Assembly: GCA_030247885.1 (NCBI GenBank)
Contig: JAPDRO010000001.1
Location: 2,480,001-2,544,000 of the forward strand
Direction: 5' to 3'
DNA: 64,000 bases
Source: Taxawa tesnikishii (nom. ined.)
Taxonomy: Eukaryota > Ascomycota > Dothideomycetes > Dothideales
The notes under the pieces were generated by a model. That model did no database searches. It was given only the letters and a program-made list of their open reading frames with translations, and was not told the DNA's origin. Positions within the stretch are counted from its first letter, which is position 1. Each line of letters opens with the position of its first letter. A program made the position numbers and the translations under genes. Positions 59,733-64,000 of the stretch are shown one piece after another.

Positions 59733-61552
59733 ATGGATACCATGTCCCAGCCATTAGTACGAGCATTCCGACAGCTGAATATCACTAACATCACATTAGC
59801 CTCGTCCTTCTCTCCTGAGACGAATATTGTCAAAGAACGCATACCCGCAGACTCACTGTCAGGCAACCTCCTGACCTTCAACGCAGGCGGCGCAAGAAGA
59901 CAACCCTGCCATGTGACGAGATATGAGTACCCGTCCACAGATGTTCCTCTACCCTCTGGTAGCGCCTTCTACCTCCCACCACCGTTGCACTTCCAATACC
60001 GGATCGATCCCGAAAAATCGTCATGCACGGTGAGCGAGGCGGACACGACGTACAGCACAGTTACGGCGGTGCAAACGCTCCATTGCGTCTCCCAACCTCC
60101 CGATTCACCTTCGCTGGTCCAAGTGATGGAGCGCCTGTCCACGATCGAGGGGTTCACAGACCTCAAGATGCTTACCTTCACCAGCAACACTGTGAATCGG
60201 ATCTTCCGGATCCGGCGCGATACCGTCTACAAAGCGCCTCGGACGACCCGGCGCGTCCTGCGCTCGAGACGTCGTACCATGATTTCGATGCCGAGGGCTG
60301 GCGCTACCTGACGAGAGGGAGCGGATTAGGTGCTGCGGCGACGAAGGACTGCGATTGCGTGTGGGCGTGCCTGCTCCATGACCTTTACCTCCGACAGAGC
60401 GATCACGCGTACTGGGCCGTCAAGCGGGCGCTTCTGCGATACGGTGGAGAAGCCGCCGTTCGTCGATACAGCGGCGCAGACATCGCTTGGGGCTCGGCAA
60501 CACCGCACGCGGCGCGCGAACTGTTCGAGCTGCGGCTGGTGCTCGAGATCCGGAACCAGCGCAACAGATCGATGCGGCAGGTCTCGTTCGGTGAGTTCGA
60601 TCCCCTGACGGAAGATCTGGCCTGCCTTGGCGTGTCGTTGCCATGCGGGCATTCGTTCTCTGGGCCTGAGATCGCTCGATTCTTCCATCCGGATCACTAC
60701 GAAGGCCGCGATGACGACTATTACCTTCGCCTCGGCTGCTGCGTCTGCGCTTCCGAAACGGTCTTCACGCCGCAAGATCTCGAGCATCTAGCACTCAGCC
60801 GTATCTTTGCCGAACGCAAGCAGTACGATGCGCTCGTGGACTCGGTTTCGTACAACAGTCCCAGGATGATATTCTACTGGAGTGAGCGAGAGCTATTTCT
60901 CAGCGGTCCCGTTGTTCTGCAGGTCATCAACGCGGGTCTCGCGCTGCTCAAGCCGCCCGAGACAGTCATGCCTTCCGCGCTGCAGTTCGAGAACTGCGAA
61001 GAAACCCGTTTTGCATTGGAGAAAATGTCCTCCCTTCTCACAGAGGCGGGTAGTGAGCGTTGTCGCTTCCGTGTGCGAGACCTCTACGATAGCCTCAGAA
61101 TCGAGGTGCTCCGGGCGCTGCGTGGCAGCGCAACCGATCTTTCGGCCGACGAGGCAGAAGTGCCCGTGCCGCCGGGTTGGTACGAGTTCTTTGACAGCTG
61201 GCTTGCGCGAAGCATGAATGTTCTGCTGGAGGGAAGATGCGATATAGATCGCGAAGCGCACCATGGGATTCATCGCCACCGGCGTGGAACCGTTATCAAG
61301 TACCACGCCACTGAGGTCGGTAACGGACAGGGTTTGCAGGAACTGGAGGCTACCAGACTTCATGTTGATATCACGGCTACGGTGTTGGATGAGGTAGATG
61401 AGGGACCCGATCCGTACGATGACCTTGAAGAGATAGGACGGCGGATCGAGCGGGAGGCTGTCGAGGAGCAGATTCTTGAAGAGAACGCGGTGGAGATGAT
61501 GGATGAGTTTGGAAGGATGCGTGTGGATGAGGGCATAGACGTGGAAGTGTAG
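59733..61552 (+). CDS. Unknown protein with a RING-like cysteine/histidine cluster
   Basis: The ATG at 59733 (MDTMSQPLVRAFRQLNIT) opens a frame that reads to about 60230, where the neighbouring frame takes over (SDDPARPALETSYHDFDAEG) beside a run of three A (60231-60233). One missing base would join them into about 607 residues. The apparent start of the second frame at 60023 overlaps the first and reads as a shadow, so it is not a real N terminus. Visible features: an acidic/aromatic middle, LGVSLPCGHSFSGPEI followed 25-30 residues later by CCVCASE, a spacing reminiscent of a degenerate RING or other small zinc module, and an acidic helical C terminus. I do not recognise the family; fungal lineage-specific proteins of this type are common. 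Confidence 0.6.
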
Positions 61553-62263
61553 TGCAGTGCTTTCGGCGTTGGTGGACCGGTACTTACATATATCCTTTTC
61601 CTCGCAGCGCTGAGAGCTTACGATCATCAGCTGGCTTAAAGAGGGGAAAGCACTGAGCAGGGGCGTTCGGTGGAGTGGTAAAGGCTCTACATATCACGCT
61701 GATGTTTGCCGCCCTCGCTGGCGCGGTTCTAGTGAAGATGTTATGCCTCCTGCTTCTCCATCCTGTCTTCTTCTCTCACGAAGCATCGACCCACGAGTAT
61801 ATTGACAGTGACAATGATTTGCGCGTGGAACGGTCGCCCAAACCGGATGACAGTCACAATAATCGTCGCATTGGCCGGCTGCGCAAGAGTAGGGGACGAC
61901 GAATCGAGCGCTGAAAATCGGAAATTGGCATATATACCGTTTGCCATTGGGCAGCAAGGCGCTCTCGATGCTAGCGAAGGATGTTGCAAAAATCCGTGCC
62001 CCTGCCATCATCTCACAATCTTCACATGAGCAGCAAAAGCAATCTTTCAAAAGATGACCGTCATGGCGGTACCTGATTATTCTTCGACCGTGATCGTAAA
62101 GTGACCGCGAGGGGAACAGTTCTATCCAAAACGCCCCCGCTACCGGCCCCGCCAGGTGTCTAAACAACAAAAAGAGCAACAAGAATACCAAGGACCTTCA
62201 AGAGTTCGTTTCAACGTTGTGAAGTCCCCCCCAAAATCCGAGCCCAAGAGCAAACCAATTCTA
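61553..62263. other. Intergenic between convergent genes, about 710 bp
   Basis: No convincing gene or RNA. Confidence 0.5.
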
Positions 62264-63223
62264 TCATCTCTTCTTGCTGCCCCGCGCGCTTGCGTTATCC
62301 CAGATGGTCTGCAGCGCATTCCTCGCACGCTGCTCTCTCCTCTCGAACGGTTTATTGTAGATACTCCAAAGCGGCCTCGCCGAATCTGTGCGCTCAACGT
62401 TAGCAAAAATCGTCGGCCCCACGCGGAAAAGCGAGAAGACAAATGTCTCAAACTGCCCACTCTCCCACCGGAAGCCTCAAGCAACCAAAGGGGGTGGAGA
62501 GATTGGGTAAATGCAGCACGGGAAGAAAAGGAGAAAGAAACTCACTGGCATGATCGTCGGCGAACCCAACACTCTCGACCCCTTCTTCCTCGCCTCCTGC
62601 ACCGCGTCCTCCAACAAGGCAGTCCCGACTCCTTTTCCTCTATACCGCAACCTGACGGCCCACCCCTGACCTCGCCGTTCCAACCTTTCCGTCTCTTGCC
62701 CCTGCTGTCCGCCGGCACCCACCCGATGACGACCGCACCGATGACTTCGTCGCCGAACTTTGTCACCAGCACGTCGGCATTCTGCAAAACGCGGGCGCGT
62801 TGCGCGAGAAGTCCTCGGCGAGGTAGATGTAGCCACTCGTGAGCCACCTCACGGAGACGAGCGCGGCCATGGTGATGCCGGCGAGGGTGGTGAAGAGCAC
62901 GCCGGCGTCGGACGAGTCCTTGTAGATGTACCGGCTGACCGCGCTCATGAACGCAATGTAGAGGGCCAGGTTGAGCGGGTGGAAGATCAGCGCCCGCGAG
63001 GCCGTTTGCCGCATCTGGGCGACGCTGTCGGCGACCAGTTTGAGCGCGGCTGTCATCTCGTCGGGATCGTGGGTGACGTAGCTTCGCAGCGGTGGAATGT
63101 CATCGAGTGGGTTCTTGGCAGATTCGGGGAGAGCGGAGGGGAGGGCGGAGCGGCGGTCGCGGCAAGGGGAGAGGGTGGTGGAAGGCTCGAAGTGGAGGCT
63201 TGCATGCTGGGCGGGGTGCTCAT
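62264..63223 (-). CDS. Membrane-linked GNAT-family N-acetyltransferase
   Basis: Exon 1 (62546-63223) starts MSTPPSMQAS, with a Pro/Ser-rich leader. After NPLDDIPPLRSYVTHDPDEM come two hydrophobic segments (FHPLNLALYIAFMSAV and VLFTTLAGITMAALVSV), then the acetyltransferase fold: VLVTKFGDEVIGAVVIGWV, followed by the acetyl-CoA-binding motif A, RYRGKGVGTALLEDAV. A 160-nt intron (62386-62545) leads to NSARPLWSIYNKPFERRE and a basic end. The frame slips at 63126-63129, near 62811-62815, at 62663-62666 and at 62579-62582; all need one extra base, three of them in four-base runs. It resembles fungal GNAT proteins with a membrane-embedded N-terminal part; substrate unknown. Confidence 0.78.
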
Positions 63224-64000
63224 TGGGGAGGGTGGGGGAGAGGCGTGCAGACGGAGGTTTGTGCGGAGGGAGGAGAGAAATGCTTAGGAGTGGATATCAG
63301 CTGGTGGAAAGAGAGAAAAAGAGTAGAATGAAGGAAAGAGAAAAAGGAGGAGGAGCAGGAGGGGGGAGAAAGAGGAATTGAGGGGCTGGAGGAATGGGAG
63401 TGGGAGTAGGAGTGGGAGTGGATTTGTACTGTACCAGCAGAAGTTCTAAAAGCGCCGACGGCGGCGCTGTTGCCATTCACGTAGCTACTACTGTTTGCGT
63501 AGTCTACAGCCCGGCCAGCCGAGAGGTAGTCTGTGTCTTCATGGGCAGAATAGTAGTAGTATGCACCGCCGCGGTCGGAGTTTTCGTGGGTTGTCAAGGT
63601 TCTGGGTTGGAAAGACTTTAAGCTTTGAGCGTGGAGGTGTTCAAGCGCGAGACGCTGCCTCAAGCGCTGAACCATTTTCGTCTCGTCTGCCTCGTATAAT
63701 GGCACAGGGACAGGGACAGCATGGCTCGGGCGCTGCAAGAGAGGCAGCAGAACGTGGGAGAGGCCATCCTTTTCACTGGACGTTTGCAGCCAGTCGCCGA
63801 GGCTCACTATCTAAGGGCACCGTTGGTCGGTAGCGGCGCAGTGTGATAAGCGGCGGCGGAAGGAAGCGCGAGAGGACAAACGAAAACAATCGCCGCCAAA
63901 CGATTGGCCCGATGCCGAGAGCACGTGCTGTTGCAACACCTCAGCTGCACGCCTGCTCACCTGGTACTCTAGTACTCTGGTACTCTAGTACTCTAGCACT
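63224..64000. other. Upstream region of the GNAT gene with polypurine tract
   Basis: About 780 bp to the window edge. The stretch 63304-63421 is almost pure purine on the + strand (CT-rich on the GNAT sense strand) with GGGAGT repeats at 63396-63421, as expected for a fungal promoter/leader. The short open frames here on either strand are unconvincing. Confidence 0.55.
63963..63994. repeat. Tandem repeat of 8-bp unit (A/G)GTACTCT, 4 copies
   Basis: Alternating GGTACTCT and AGTACTCT units run to the window edge, so the array may continue outside. Confidence 0.85.

Noticed and set aside
60023-60250. Start of a 509-codon open frame as a separate gene
   Set aside because: The upstream frame from 59733 is coding over the same bases, so the 5' part of the second frame is a shadow; one missing base joins the two.
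63495-63833. Plus-strand open frame upstream of the GNAT gene
   Set aside because: Arg/Gly-rich, no domain, overlaps the probable promoter; its first codon context is poor.

Overview
The window is nuclear DNA from a filamentous ascomycete. The evidence is short GT..AG introns (about 45-90 nt, several with TACTAAC-like branch points), compact intergenic regions, moderately GC-rich codons, and a gene set typical of Pezizomycotina: a GPI-anchored CFEM-like wall protein, a Bud3-type RhoGEF, asteroid/XPG, TANGO2, an MFS sugar porter and a short OST4. A dothideomycete is my inference from general gene style; no marker gene proves it.

Layout, left to right. 0-0.9 kb: SAP-domain protein. 2.9-5.9 kb: large Ser/Thr-rich GPI wall protein. 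6.9-9.2 kb (-): AFG2/Drg1 AAA-ATPase. 9.7-11.0 kb: mitochondrial protein of unknown function. 11.1-12.05 kb (-): BUD13 splicing factor, divergent from an alkyltransferase-like DNA repair protein at 12.3-12.9 kb. 13.9-14.5 kb: small acidic unknown. 15.2-16.6 kb: periplasmic-binding-protein-like (tungstate family). 16.7-18.7 kb (-): asteroid/XPG protein. 18.7-24.7 kb: gene-poor, with one small disordered protein. 24.7-30.0 kb: WD40/Gemin5-like giant. 30.8-32.6 kb: MFS transporter. 33.2-34.2 kb (-): TANGO2. 35.0-36.8 kb: sugar porter. 37.2-38.0 kb (-): single-pass membrane protein. 38.7-39.4 kb: mitochondrial small protein. 41.3-46.1 kb (-): Bud3-like RhoGEF. 47.0-48.1 kb (-): TMA46. 48.65-48.8 kb: OST4. 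49.3-53.5 kb (-): AT-hook/C2H2 chromatin-type protein. 54.05-54.65 kb: RPL26. 55.4-58.0 kb (-): ARP8. 58.6-59.3 kb: ARL1. 59.7-61.6 kb: unknown with RING-like cysteines. 62.3-63.2 kb (-): membrane-linked GNAT acetyltransferase.

These are mostly independent housekeeping genes, not a cluster or pathway. Several are divergent pairs sharing a short promoter: AFG2/mitochondrial gene, BUD13/ATL, TMA46/OST4, C2H2 gene/RPL26 and ARP8/ARL1.

The most striking pattern is not a gene. At about 25 places a conserved reading frame jumps. Nearly all are repaired on paper by one missing base, and most lie in a run of C or G that is one base too short. Roughly fourteen genes are hit, several of them housekeeping genes. 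Systematic under-calling of G/C homopolymers in the assembly is the simplest reading, and it would make automatic annotation split most of these genes. I found no convincing novel system, no mobile element, no tRNA and no CRISPR.
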